Notes: generated by a model not told the origin, from the letters alone. DNA of 64,000 nt from VRUE01 sp963814915 (GCA_963814915.1 CAWFEI010000008.1:1-64000); one strand, 5' to 3'. Counted from the first letter of the stretch, positions 7,897-16,215 are shown. Numbers and translations: made by a program.

Positions 7897-8381
7897 GCAA
7901 GGACAACACCCCAGAGGGCAGGTCGAAGGTCCTCTACCTCGATATCGGCGATCGAGTCTGGCCACTCACGCGCCGTTTCATGGGCGCCCACACGTTCCTC
8001 TACCGGAGGACGGGTGGGCGCCTCGGCCACACGATTCCGGGGGTCGGCGGCAAGATGCTGCTGCTCGACCACGTCGGCGCCAAGAGCGGGACGAAGCGGA
8101 CGTCGCCGCTGCTCTATGTCAGAGACGGTGACGACCTCGTCATCGTCGCCTCCAAAGGCGGCTACCCAAAGCATCCCGCCTGGTACCACAACCTGATGGC
8201 CAACCCCGACACGACCGTCCAGGTCGGCAGCGAGCGACGGCCGGTCCACGCCCGCGTCGCCAACCCCAAGGAGCGCGAGCGCCTCTGGCCGATCGTCGTC
8301 AAGAGCTATCACGGCTACGCCGACTACCAGGCCCGCAGCAAGGGCCGCGAAATCCCACTGGTGATCCTCGAGCCGCGCTGA
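7893..8381 (+). CDS. Nitroreductase/deazaflavin (F420)-dependent oxidoreductase family protein
   Basis: Read from CTG 7893 it has 162 residues. The core shows LLLDHVGAKSGTKRTSPLLY, VASKGGYPKHPAWYHNLMANP and a C-terminal YADYQARSKGREIPLVILEP. These are the signature blocks of the Ddn family, small split-barrel proteins that bind coenzyme F420. The N-terminal helix (GDRVWPLTRRFMGAHTFLYR) is part of the family, so an internal ATG at 7980 would cut it. CTG with GGAGGG at 8 bases is the best start. It follows the SDR in one unit; F420 use is expected in this group of bacteria but is inferred. Confidence 0.82.
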   Translation: MSKDNTPEGRSKVLYLDIGDRVWPLTRRFMGAHTFLYRRTGGRLGHTIPGVGGKMLLLDHVGAKSGTKRTSPLLYVRDGDDLVIVASKGGYPKHPAWYHNLMANPDTTVQVGSERRPVHARVANPKERERLWPIVVKSYHGYADYQARSKGREIPLVILEPR

Positions 8382-8474
8382 CGAGCCGGAGGGGCCGTCA
8401 GGCAGGGACGCAGGGACCGCGGCGTGCTCTGCACGCAAGCGACTGAGGACACCGCCCGACGGCCCCTCCGGCCG

Positions 8475-9320
8475 TCAGCGGCGTTCCTCGGCCACCGGCG
8501 TGCCACCCTCGGCGATCGCCTCCGGCGGCCACGGCCCGGCCCAGTTGTCGCGGGCGCCGTCGATCGTGATCGTCGTCCCGGAGAAGAAATCCCCGGCGGG
8601 CGAGGCGAGGTAGGCGACCAGCCAGGCCATCTCCTCGGCCCGCCCGGCGCGGCCGATCGGGATCGAGCGCTCGAGGTTGTCGACGACGACCTGCGGATAC
8701 TTGGTCAGCAGGGTCTCGGTGGCGAACTGGCCGGCGGCGAGGGCGCAGGTCTTGATCCCGAAGCGGGCCCACTCGACCGCGAGCGTGCGCATCATGTTCT
8801 CGACCGCGGCCCGGGCGGCGCCGGAGTGGACCATGCCCGGCATCCCGTTGTGGGGGGAGAGCGTGACGCTGAGCACCTTGCCGACGCCCTGCGGGATGAA
8901 GGCCTTGGTCGCCGCGGCGTGGGTCATCAGCCAGGTGCCCTCGACGTTCAGCTCGATCACCGTGCGGAAGCCTTTCGGCGTGATCGACTCGGCCGGGGCG
9001 AGGAACTGCCCGCCGGCGTTGTTGACCAGCACGTCGAGCCGGCCGTGGCGCTCGAGCAGGCCGTCGAACAGCCGCTCGACCGCCTCCTCGTCGCGGATGT
9101 CGAGCGACTCGTGCCCGAAGGAGCCGGCCAAGCCCGCGGCGAGCCCGGCGGTCTCGGCCAGGGGCTCCTCGCGGCGGCCGCAGCCGATCACCGCGGCGCC
9201 GAGCCGGGCGAGCTCCAGCGCGGTCTCGCGCCCGAGGCCGCTGCCGGCGCCGGAGACGAGGCAGACCTGCCCGTCGAGCAGGCCGTCCCTGAAGATGCGC
9301 GAATCGGCGCTTTCAGCCAT
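8475..9320 (-). CDS. SDR oxidoreductase, peroxisomal trans-2-enoyl-CoA reductase (PECR)-like
   Basis: A 281-residue SDR with SGAGSGLGRE (NADP loop near residue 24), LDIRDEEAV, and NNAGG. The classical Tyr-x3-Lys site is not present. The corresponding segment reads MVHSGAARAAVENM, which matches the HSGAAR motif of PECR and related 2-enoyl/2,4-dienoyl-CoA reductases. Together with the two acyl-CoA dehydrogenases, this points to reduction of an unsaturated acyl-CoA (inference). It is divergent from the metallo-lactamase gene, with 47 bases between the starts. Confidence 0.82.
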   Translation of the reverse strand: MAESADSRIFRDGLLDGQVCLVSGAGSGLGRETALELARLGAAVIGCGRREEPLAETAGLAAGLAGSFGHESLDIRDEEAVERLFDGLLERHGRLDVLVNNAGGQFLAPAESITPKGFRTVIELNVEGTWLMTHAAATKAFIPQGVGKVLSVTLSPHNGMPGMVHSGAARAAVENMMRTLAVEWARFGIKTCALAAGQFATETLLTKYPQVVVDNLERSIPIGRAGRAEEMAWLVAYLASPAGDFFSGTTITIDGARDNWAGPWPPEAIAEGGTPVAEERR

Positions 9321-9367
9321 CGCCGGGAGCCTATAGCCGACCCGAACAGGGGTAATGTCAGCCGCCT

Positions 9368-10279
9368 ATGAAGGTTCAGGTCGAGGCGAAACCGCTGCAC
9401 GAGCCGCTCGCCGGGGGAACGCCGGGGGCATCGGTCGCGGTCGAACCGATCCTCGCCGGGTCGGTCACCTGGCCGCGGACGATGATGGAACGCCCGGGCG
9501 GGCGCCTGGAGACGCTGAAGCTGCTGCGCGCCCTGCTCAGCGGCGAGCCGGCGATGACCGTCCCCTGCCCCGCCTACCTGATCCGCCACCCGAGCGCCGG
9601 GGCAATCCTTGTCGACACCGGCCTGCACCCCTCTGTCGCGACCGGCGGGGAGGAGAACTTCGGCAAGCTCGGCGCCCGCTTCGGCAACCCGGCGCTCGAC
9701 TCCGGCGCCGACGTCCCCGCCCAGCTGCGCGCCCGCGACCTCAGCCCCGGCGAGATCCCGATCGTCGTGATGACCCACATGCACCTCGACCACACTTCAG
9801 CGATCTCGGAGTTCCCGAACTCGACCTTCGTCGTCAGCGCGGTCGAGTGGGAGGCCGCGACGGTCGGGCCGAAAGCGCTGCTCAACGGCTACCGGCGCCA
9901 GCATTTCGACTACGCCTTCGACTACCGCACGGTCGACTTCGACCGCAGCGGGATCGACTCCTACGCCAGCTTCGCCCGCTGCTTCGACCTCTTCGGCGAC
10001 GGCTCGATCCGGCTCGCCTACACGCCCGGCCACAGCGCCGGCCATATGTCGGTCATCGCCCACCTGGCCGAGCGCGACTTCGTGATCGGCGGCGACGTCG
10101 TCTACACCGAGGGCCAGCTCGACGGCGACGCGCCGCCGGCGCCGCGGCCCTTCGACGAGCACAACTACAGGCGCTCGATCCAGGAGCTGAAGCTGTTCCG
10201 CAAGGAGTACCCGGACGCGATCGTCACACCGGGGCACGATCCGAGCTTCTTGGCGAAGCTCGGCGAGCGCTACTCCTAG
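9368..10279 (+). CDS. MBL-fold metallohydrolase (N-acyl homoserine lactonase-like)
   Basis: A 303-residue metallo-beta-lactamase-fold hydrolase. THMHLDH near residue 136 gives the HxHxDH dinuclear zinc site. Further ligands are the histidine of TPGHSAGH, the aspartate of VIGGDVVY and the histidine of VTPGHDPSF. The layout resembles the AHL-lactonase subgroup, but lactone specificity is not shown by the sequence. The last 56 bases overlap the convergent acyltransferase gene. Confidence 0.85.
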   Translation: MKVQVEAKPLHEPLAGGTPGASVAVEPILAGSVTWPRTMMERPGGRLETLKLLRALLSGEPAMTVPCPAYLIRHPSAGAILVDTGLHPSVATGGEENFGKLGARFGNPALDSGADVPAQLRARDLSPGEIPIVVMTHMHLDHTSAISEFPNSTFVVSAVEWEAATVGPKALLNGYRRQHFDYAFDYRTVDFDRSGIDSYASFARCFDLFGDGSIRLAYTPGHSAGHMSVIAHLAERDFVIGGDVVYTEGQLDGDAPPAPRPFDEHNYRRSIQELKLFRKEYPDAIVTPGHDPSFLAKLGERYS

Positions 10280-10967
10280 CCAGCTCCTCGTACATCTCGC
10301 GGACCCGGCCGAAGACCTCGGTCGCGACCTCGAGCTGGCGCTCGCGGCCGGGCGAGTCCTCGCGCGGGAAGACGAGTGGCTCGCCGTAGCGCACGGTGAC
10401 CTTGGGAAAGCGCAGGCGCTTCCAGCGACGCACCTTGGCCGAGCCGTCGATCGCCACGGGAACGACAGGGGCGCCCGATTCCAAGGCCAGCCGCCCGACG
10501 CCGGGTTTGGGCTCGCCGAGCTCGCCGCTGCGCGAGCGGCCGCCCTCGGCGTAGATCAGGAGCATGCCCTCCTGGTCGAGGACCGTGAATGCGGTCTTGA
10601 ACGCCTCCTCGTCGTGATGGCCACGGCGGACCGGGATCACACCGCCGTGCTTGTAGATGTAGGTGAGCACGGGCGGGCCGAACATCTGCGATTTGGCCAT
10701 GAAGCGGATCTTCCGCCGTAGGTAGAGGCCGATGAAGAAGTGGTCCATCTGGCTGAAGTGGTTGGGAGCGAGGATCAGCGGGCCTGTCTTCGGCACGTTC
10801 TCGCGCCCGACCGCCCGCACGCGGTAGATCAGCAGCGTCGGCAGCGAGACGATCGCGCGGACGAAGGTGTAGGTCCAGCCGACCCCCTTACGCGCCGCGT
10901 CGTGGAACTGCTCGAAGTAGGACGCCGGACGATCGTCCTTATAGACCTGTGGCTTCATTTCGGGCAT
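10224..10967 (-). CDS. 1-acylglycerol-3-phosphate acyltransferase (PlsC-like)
   Basis: A 247-residue membrane-associated acyltransferase of phospholipid synthesis. It has the block I motif NHFSQMD (H-x4-D, near residue 70), IPVRRG, block III YAEGGRSRSGEL and the VPVAIDG block, in normal order. An amphipathic/hydrophobic N-terminal helix precedes them. ATG 10967 (or 10958) fits the family start. A longer frame would translate through the hairpin at 11028-11070 and was rejected. It is downstream of glpK on the same strand, so glycerol phosphorylation and acylation may be co-expressed. Confidence 0.85.
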   Translation of the reverse strand: MPEMKPQVYKDDRPASYFEQFHDAARKGVGWTYTFVRAIVSLPTLLIYRVRAVGRENVPKTGPLILAPNHFSQMDHFFIGLYLRRKIRFMAKSQMFGPPVLTYIYKHGGVIPVRRGHHDEEAFKTAFTVLDQEGMLLIYAEGGRSRSGELGEPKPGVGRLALESGAPVVPVAIDGSAKVRRWKRLRFPKVTVRYGEPLVFPREDSPGRERQLEVATEVFGRVREMYEELARSSARRASPRSSDRAPV

Positions 10968-11027
10968 GGCGGGTGCGGCGGCCGCAGGGCCGTCGCCCTG
11001 CCTACCCCCTGCCGACCCAGCGGTTAC

Positions 11028-11070
11028 GCGTTCGCTGTTCGTCGCCCTGTCCCCGACAAACAGCGAACGC
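11028..11070. repeat. 17-bp hairpin repeat (dispersed family, copy 1)
   Basis: Arms GCGTTCGCTGTTCGTCG (11028-11044) and CGACAAACAGCGAACGC (11054-11070) pair at 16 of 17 positions around a 9-base loop. The element lies just beyond the glpK stop and before plsC. A related copy occurs at 20671-20711, including an ACAG in the loop when both are put in the same orientation. Confidence 0.75.
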
Positions 11071-11072
11071 AC

Positions 11073-12521
11073 TCAGGCGGCCCAGCCGCGTGAGCGGTCC
11101 ACGGCGCGGCGCCAATCGGTGAGCAGCGCCTCGCGCGCGTCGTCGCCCATGCGCGGCTCGTAGCGGACGGCCTCGCGCCACATCTCGGCGACTTCGCCGG
11201 CGGTCCAGCGGCCGCTGGCGATCCCCGCCAGGTAGGCGGCGCCGAGCGCCGTCGTCTCGGCGATCTCGGGGACGACGACCGGCGCGCCGAGCACGTCGGC
11301 CTGGAACTGCATCAGCCAGGCGTTGGCCACGGCGCCGCCATCTGCTTTCAGCTCGGCGAGCCGCTCGCCCGCGGCCGCCTCCTCGGCCCGCACCGCGTCT
11401 ACCGTCTGATAGGCGATCGCCTCCAGGGCCGCCCGCGCGAGGTGGGCCCGGCCGCTGCCGCGGGTGAGGCCGACGATCGTGCCGCGCGCGTAGGGGTCCC
11501 AGTAAGGCGAGCCGAGCCCGGTCAGCGCCGGGACGAAGTAGACGCCGTCGTTGCCTTCCAGTGAGGCGGCAAGCGCCTCGCTCTCCCCCGCCTCGCCGAC
11601 GATCCCGAGCCCGTCGCGCAGCCACTGCACGGCGGCGCCGGTGACGAAGATCGAGGCCTCGAGCGCGTAGGCGGCGCCCTCGCCGGTGCCGCAGGCGACC
11701 GTCGTCAGCAGGCCCTCCCCGGGGTCGACCGCCTGCTCGCCGGCGTTGAGCAGGACGAAGCTGCCGGTGCCGTAGGTGTTCTTGGCGCTGCCGGCGGCGT
11801 GGCAGGCCTGGCCGAAGAGCGCCGCCTGCTGGTCGCCGGCGATCCCCGCCACCGGCACCTCGCCGCCGAACTCCGAGGTCGTCCCGTATACGTGGGCGGA
11901 GGGCAGCGGCTCGGGCAGCTGCGCCGGGTCGACGCCGAGCAGCGCGCACAGCTCCCCGTCCCAGGCGAGCTTGCGGATGTCGAACAGCATCGTCCGCGAG
12001 GCGTTGGTGTAGTCGGTCGCGTGGCGGCCGGTCAGCTTGAACAGCAGCCAGGAGTCGATCGTGCCGAAGGCCGCCCGCCCCACCCCCTCGACGTTGCGCA
12101 GCAGCCACTCGATCTTGGTGCCCGAGAAGTAGGGGTCGAGGACGAGCCCGGTGCGCTTGCGCACCAGCGCCTCGTGGCCGGCCGCGCGCAGCTCCTCGCA
12201 GCGGGCGGCGGTACGGCGGTCCTGCCAGACGAGCGCCCGGTGCAGCGGCTCGCCCGTCGCCGGATCCCAGGCGACAACCGTCTCGCGCTGGTTGGTTATC
12301 CCGATTCCGTCCAGCTCGCCCCCTTGGATGCCGGCGTCGACGATCGCCTCGACCGCGACCCGCCGCGTCACGGTCCAGATCTCCCCCGCGTCGTGCTCGA
12401 CCCAGCCGGGCTGCGGGAAGTGCTGCTCGAACTCCGAGTAGGCGCGCCCGGCGATCCGCCCCTCAGGGTCGAAGACGAGGCACGTCGTCCCGGTGGTCCC
12501 CTGGTCGATCGCGAGGATCAT
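11073..12521 (-). CDS. glpK: Glycerol kinase
   Basis: A 482-residue FGGY-family kinase that makes sn-glycerol 3-phosphate from glycerol and ATP. It has the N-terminal phosphate loop DQGTTGTTCLVFD, NQRETVVAWD, WQDRRTA, the substrate region DPYFSGTKIEWLL, GIAGDQQAALFGQ and KNTYGTGSF, and the C-terminal LKADGGAVANAWLMQFQADV, all in the expected order and length. No transport gene (glpF) or glycerol-3-phosphate dehydrogenase lies nearby. The next gene downstream is plsC, which would use the product. Confidence 0.95.
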   Translation of the reverse strand: MILAIDQGTTGTTCLVFDPEGRIAGRAYSEFEQHFPQPGWVEHDAGEIWTVTRRVAVEAIVDAGIQGGELDGIGITNQRETVVAWDPATGEPLHRALVWQDRRTAARCEELRAAGHEALVRKRTGLVLDPYFSGTKIEWLLRNVEGVGRAAFGTIDSWLLFKLTGRHATDYTNASRTMLFDIRKLAWDGELCALLGVDPAQLPEPLPSAHVYGTTSEFGGEVPVAGIAGDQQAALFGQACHAAGSAKNTYGTGSFVLLNAGEQAVDPGEGLLTTVACGTGEGAAYALEASIFVTGAAVQWLRDGLGIVGEAGESEALAASLEGNDGVYFVPALTGLGSPYWDPYARGTIVGLTRGSGRAHLARAALEAIAYQTVDAVRAEEAAAGERLAELKADGGAVANAWLMQFQADVLGAPVVVPEIAETTALGAAYLAGIASGRWTAGEVAEMWREAVRYEPRMGDDAREALLTDWRRAVDRSRGWAA

Positions 12522-12546
12522 CGACTCATTGGCGCCGGCTGGACGG

Positions 12547-13056
12547 TCACTCGGAATCGAAGATCTGTTCGACGAAGAACCGCGCCGCCGGATCGAGTCG
12601 ATCTCCGTAGGTCTCCTCGGCGATCGCGAGGACCTCGTCGGCGGAACTGATGCCCAAGTGCTCGGCGAGCACGCGCACGTCGGCCTCGTCCTCTCCCACC
12701 CGGTGCGCGAGCACCTTCAGCGCCAACAGGGTCCGAGGCGACGCGGCCAGGCAGCGAAGCCCGGGCAGATCGAGGATCGGCGCAGCCGCCGGGTCATCGC
12801 CCTCAAGAAAGCCCTTGACCGCATCATTGAGCCAGCCGGAGGGCAATCCCAGGCGCTCACCGACGTCCACGGCCGCCTCGTACACGACGGCCTTGGGCTC
12901 GAAGACCGCGTCGATGTCGCGAGTGGAGCGGCGCTCGTCGAAGGCCAGTGCCATCGCGGCGCCGCCGACGACGTACATCTCGGCGCTCACCCCCCGACCG
13001 TCGAGCTCAGCCGCTAGCGCGGTGAGGGCGTCGACGATCTCCTCCCGATTCATCAA
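12547..13056 (-). CDS. DUF6036-type nucleotidyltransferase-like protein
   Basis: A 169-residue protein with a minimal nucleotidyltransferase-fold core. VVGGAAMALAF (near residue 29) is followed by RSTRDIDAVF (near 43), the G-G and D-x-D signature seen in AbiEii/MNT-type and DUF6036 proteins. The helical C-terminus contains RTLLALKVLAHRVGEDEADV, the usual K-x-x-A-x-R motif. It starts one base after the upstream gene ends, so the two are tightly coupled. Such pairs behave as toxin-antitoxin-like modules in other bacteria; activity here is inferred. Confidence 0.72.
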   Translation of the reverse strand: MMNREEIVDALTALAAELDGRGVSAEMYVVGGAAMALAFDERRSTRDIDAVFEPKAVVYEAAVDVGERLGLPSGWLNDAVKGFLEGDDPAAAPILDLPGLRCLAASPRTLLALKVLAHRVGEDEADVRVLAEHLGISSADEVLAIAEETYGDRLDPAARFFVEQIFDSE

Positions 13057-13485
13057 CTACACGCGATGCAGGGAGCGCTCGGGGACGAAGACGCCGCGGC
13101 GACGGAAGGCGGCCGGCGCCTGCGCGATCGAGATCGCACGGAAGCCGCCGACCTCGCTGACGAACCAGAACCGGTCGAGGAAGCGACTCGGCTCCACCGC
13201 CCAATCCGGTCGCTCCAGCGCGTGGGCGACAGCAAGGTGCTCAGCCAGCGCCCCGAGGTAGGCGTCGAAGCGCGGGTCGCCAGTGGCGACGGGACGCTCG
13301 GCGATCGCCTCAGCCCGGGACGAAGAATCGCCACGAAGCGAGAACTCGTCGAGGAACTCGCGGACCGCGTAGCGGAAGTCCTCGCCTCCGACGACACGCA
13401 GGGCCACGCCGGCAAGGGTCTGGGTGAGCCGCGCCGGGGGATGAGAGGCGAGCCACTCCGACCGGGTGATCAGTGCCTCCGCCAT
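13057..13485 (-). CDS. Small protein paired with the DUF6036 gene (putative partner/antitoxin)
   Basis: A 142-residue soluble protein. Its second half carries the pattern LERPDWAVEPSRFLDRFWFV and AAFRRRGVFVPERSLHRV. I associate this with actinobacterial proteins found next to nucleotidyltransferase-like or HTH genes, but I cannot name a family. The N-terminal half may be a degenerate DNA-binding region. The gene abuts the DUF6036 gene with no spacer, which fits an antitoxin-first module. Confidence 0.6.
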   Translation of the reverse strand: MAEALITRSEWLASHPPARLTQTLAGVALRVVGGEDFRYAVREFLDEFSLRGDSSSRAEAIAERPVATGDPRFDAYLGALAEHLAVAHALERPDWAVEPSRFLDRFWFVSEVGGFRAISIAQAPAAFRRRGVFVPERSLHRV

Positions 13486-13592
13486 GGAGGGGATGGTACG
13501 GCCTGATGCGGCGGGCCTCGTCGAGTCCGGTGTAGGGGACGAGCATCAGCTCGACCACCGACCCGGGCGACTATGTCGAGTAAAGCACATGA

Positions 13593-13982
13593 CTATTTAT
13601 CAGTGATACCGCAGCTCCGGGCGAGGCTCGCCAGCCGATCGTCGAAGGTCAGCAGCTCCGCGCTTCGAGCCTGGGCAGTGGCGAGCGCCATCGCATCGGG
13701 CAGCCGAAGGCGGACGTGTTCTGTCCGCAGCTGAGCGGCCTGGCGAGCAATCCCGCGGTCCAACGGAATCACCGCGATCCGAAGTCGATCGAGGAAGCTC
13801 TCCACGGCGGCCCCATGCCCAATCGCAAGTGGCCGCACGAGCGTCTCGCTGTAGGCGCTCGCGGCCATGGCCAGGTCGACTCGGTCAAGATCGCGCAAAG
13901 CCGCGACGGCACGCGCGTGATGGGCATCGGCGGGGTCGAGAAAGCCGATCGCGACGCTGGCGTCGAGCGTCACCTCTCCCAC
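13593..13982 (-). CDS. PIN-domain ribonuclease toxin (VapC-like)
   Basis: A 129-residue PIN domain. Acidic residues fall at the expected places: D8 in LDASVAIGF, a glutamate in AYSETLVRP, an aspartate in RLPDAMALATA and the pair in FDDRLASLA. VapC toxins cut tRNA or rRNA in an Mg-dependent manner. The GTG start lies inside the 3' end of the AbrB gene (13-base overlap), the normal antitoxin-toxin arrangement. Confidence 0.85.
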   Translation of the reverse strand: MGEVTLDASVAIGFLDPADAHHARAVAALRDLDRVDLAMAASAYSETLVRPLAIGHGAAVESFLDRLRIAVIPLDRGIARQAAQLRTEHVRLRLPDAMALATAQARSAELLTFDDRLASLARSCGITDK

Positions 13983-14191
13983 TCGGAGCGCAGCTCCTCG
14001 AGATAGCCGGGCGGATAGGTGCCGGGCGGCAGGCTTCCAGCGAGCTGCTCGACGAGGTCGGACCAGCGCTCAATCTCGATCCGGCCACGCCCGCTCGCCC
14101 GCACCCGCAGCTCATCGCCGGGCTCGAAACCGGCGTCGCGGAGCACGTCAACCGGAATCGTGACCTGGTTCTTGCGGGAGAGCCTCGGCAT
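13970..14191 (-). CDS. AbrB/SpoVT (MazE-type swapped-hairpin) antitoxin
   Basis: 73 residues. SRKNQVTIPVDVLRDAGFEP and the following GDELRVRASG form the DNA-binding swapped-hairpin fold. The C-terminal tail WSDLVEQLAGSLPPGTYPPG would wrap the PIN toxin encoded next. ATG 14191 lies beside a perfect 8-bp inverted repeat (14194-14219) that fits an autoregulatory operator. The frame upstream of this ATG is open and continues into the glycosyltransferase, so readthrough from that gene would give a fusion. Confidence 0.82.
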   Translation of the reverse strand: MPRLSRKNQVTIPVDVLRDAGFEPGDELRVRASGRGRIEIERWSDLVEQLAGSLPPGTYPPGYLEELRSEWER

Positions 14192-14950
14192 TACTTTACT
14201 TTCAATCCTAGAAGTAAAGGTAGCATTCGCCCGGTGCATATCCGTATTAAGGGTTGGGCGGCAGAAACTCTCCCCCCCTCTGCTAGCCAGGTACACCCGC
14301 CCGAAGTCGACCAGCTGTCGCGCGCGGTGCGCGAAGCCCGAGAGCGAGCGTCCCGTCGCCCGGTGCGAGAGGTCGAGCTCGTACTCGCGCAGGCCGAAGC
14401 CGGCCCGCACGGCGTCGATCGTCATCCCGATCTCCATCCCGTAGCCGCGCGCGAAGGGCAGCGTGGCGCGCAGCGCCTCGATCCGCAGGGCGCGCTGGCC
14501 GGAGATCGGCGCGCCTGCCTCCAAGCCGCAGCGCCGTCGGATCGCCCAGCGGGCGAAGCCGACCGCCAGGCCGAAGCCGCCGCCGACCCGGTTCGCGAAT
14601 GCCGCCACGGCCAGATCGCACTCCCGCCGCCCCACCGCCTCGACCAGTGGCGCCAACGCCGCCGCCGAGGCCCCGAGGTCGCCGTCGCAGAGCAAAACCA
14701 CATCCGGCACCGGCTCGGCGCTCAGCGCCGCCTCGCACGCCGCCGTCATGTTGGCGCCCTTGCCGTGCGGCCGCCCACGGCTGACCACCTGCGCCCCGGC
14801 CGCCATCGCCGCCTCCGCCGTGCCGTCGGTCGAGGCATCGTCGGCGACCCACAGCGCCGCGCCCGGCAGCGCCCCGCGCAGTGCCGCCAGGGTCGCGCCG
14901 ATCCGGTCGGCCTCGTTGCGCGCAGCGACGATGACGGCAAGGCCGCTCAC
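13970..14950 (-). CDS. Glycosyltransferase family 2 protein whose frame continues into the AbrB antitoxin
   Basis: GTG 14950 overlaps the upstream ATPase stop (GTGA). The first 220 or so residues are a GT-A glycosyltransferase: VIVAARNEADRIGATLAAL, VADDASTDGTAEAA, GKGANMTAACEAA, LLCDGDLGAS (the D-x-D-like metal motif) and the C-terminal LSHRATGRSLSGFAHRARQL. The natural end of such proteins is near VYLASRGG. Here no stop follows, and about 25 low-similarity residues connect in frame to the AbrB start at 14191. A run of seven G (minus strand, 14272-14278) lies at the junction. With six, translation would end in TAA overlapping the AbrB ATG; with eight it would end sooner. The stop-less form may be a base-call error or a real readthrough. 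Confidence 0.7.
   Translation of the reverse strand: MSGLAVIVAARNEADRIGATLAALRGALPGAALWVADDASTDGTAEAAMAAGAQVVSRGRPHGKGANMTAACEAALSAEPVPDVVLLCDGDLGASAAALAPLVEAVGRRECDLAVAAFANRVGGGFGLAVGFARWAIRRRCGLEAGAPISGQRALRIEALRATLPFARGYGMEIGMTIDAVRAGFGLREYELDLSHRATGRSLSGFAHRARQLVDFGRVYLASRGGESFCRPTLNTDMHRANATFTSRIESKVMPRLSRKNQVTIPVDVLRDAGFEPGDELRVRASGRGRIEIERWSDLVEQLAGSLPPGTYPPGYLEELRSEWER
14194..14219. promoter_or_regulatory. Inverted repeat at the AbrB start, probable operator
   Basis: CTTTACTT (14194-14201) and AAGTAAAG (14212-14219) are perfect 8-bp arms 10 bases apart, three bases upstream of the antitoxin ATG. The surrounding 80 bases are clearly more AT-rich than the neighbours. AbrB-type antitoxins bind such sites to repress their own operon. 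Confidence 0.6.
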
Positions 14951-16197
14951 GCCGACCGCCCCCCGCCCCAGAGCGAACAGATCGGCGCCGCGACTACGCG
15001 CTCGGAGAGCTCGAACGGAGCGGGGCCGGTGTGAAAGACGACTCCGGCGAGAAAGCGGTCGCCGATTCGATCCCTGAGCCAGGCGAGGTGCCTTCCGGCG
15101 TCCTTGCCCGGAGCGGCGTCGGCCTTCACCTCGAAGGCGAGGACGTCTCGGCCGCCCAGCTCCGCGATCAGGTCGATCTCCTGGCGTCCGTGCTCCTCCC
15201 GCAGGTGATGCAGTCGGGGGCGCCTGGCGGCGATCGGCAGCTCGGCACGCAGCTGGGCGGCGACGAACGTGTCGAGCAGGCGCCCCAGCAGGTCGGCGTC
15301 GCGCAGGACGGCCTGTGCGTCGACCCCCAGGGTCGACGCCATCACGGCCGGGTCCGACACGTAGCGCTTCGGGCTGCGCGAAAGGCGGCGCAGCCGGTTC
15401 GAGGCCCAGGCTGGAACCGCTTCCACGGCGAACAGATCGGTCAGCAGCCGCTCATAGGCGAGCGCCGTCACCCGATTGACCCCGGCCGCCCGCAGCAAGG
15501 CCGCATCCGAGACGATTCCCGCGGAGTTGAGCGCGTAGCTCTCGAAGTACCGCCGCAGACGCGTCGGGTCGCGCCGTGGCTCCAGCTCGATCACGTCGCG
15601 GGTCAGGACCTGGTCGACGTAGCCCTCCAGCCACCGCGCCCGCGCCGGCGGCGCAAGGCTCAGAGCCGGCTCCGGAAAGCCGCTCGCCAGCGCCAGCTCG
15701 ACGTACTCACGCAGGTTCGGCGGGCGCTCGGGGGAAGCCAGGTCCCCCGCGACGAGACGATCGAAGAACGAGGGGCCGCCGGCGTCACCGTGCAACTCGC
15801 GCACCGCCATGCCGGCCATATGCAGTTTCACCACGCGACCGGTCCCGGGCCAGGTCGCCGCTTCGATGTCCGCTCGCACCGACCCGGTGAGCAGGAACCG
15901 GCCGGGCCGGGTGTCTCGATCCACCGCTCGCTTCACCGCGCCGAGGACGGCGGGAACCTCCTGCCACTCGTCGAGCAGGATGGGCTCCTCGTATTCGCCC
16001 AAGGCGACGTCGGGGTCGGCAGCGAACGCCGCCGCCTGGGCGGGTCGATCGAGCCGCAGCACACTCGCCGCGTGGCGGATTGCAGTAGTGGTCTTCCCGG
16101 TTGCGCGAGCACCGGTGACCATCACAGCGGGGAGCGTCCCGACCAGCTCGTCAAGCAGCGAATCGATCAGGCGAGGCTGATAATCGACAGGGGGCAC
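14947..16197 (-). CDS. AAA ATPase with DUF4143
   Basis: A 416-residue protein. An N-terminal ATPase domain has Walker A GARATGKTTTA (near residue 31) and Walker B EEPILLDEWQEVP. Its sensor-like LLTGSVRAD is typical of the ATPases paired with DUF4143. The C-terminal DUF4143 half contains LREEHGRQEIDLIAELGG and VLAFEVKADAA, a PD-(D/E)XK-like nuclease pattern. Such genes are mobile and their function is unsettled. GTG 16197 (VPPVDYQPRLIDSLLDEL) is the usual family start. It is transcribed towards the glycosyltransferase with a 4-base overlap. Confidence 0.82.
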   Translation of the reverse strand: MPPVDYQPRLIDSLLDELVGTLPAVMVTGARATGKTTTAIRHAASVLRLDRPAQAAAFAADPDVALGEYEEPILLDEWQEVPAVLGAVKRAVDRDTRPGRFLLTGSVRADIEAATWPGTGRVVKLHMAGMAVRELHGDAGGPSFFDRLVAGDLASPERPPNLREYVELALASGFPEPALSLAPPARARWLEGYVDQVLTRDVIELEPRRDPTRLRRYFESYALNSAGIVSDAALLRAAGVNRVTALAYERLLTDLFAVEAVPAWASNRLRRLSRSPKRYVSDPAVMASTLGVDAQAVLRDADLLGRLLDTFVAAQLRAELPIAARRPRLHHLREEHGRQEIDLIAELGGRDVLAFEVKADAAPGKDAGRHLAWLRDRIGDRFLAGVVFHTGPAPFELSERVVAAPICSLWGGGRSA

Positions 16198-16215
16198 CCG
16201 ATTAGCGTATCGAAT

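Noticed and set aside
13486..13592. Short frame between the DUF6036 pair and the PIN gene
   Set aside because: It is a shadow extension of the pair's first gene with no ribosome site or coherent pattern.
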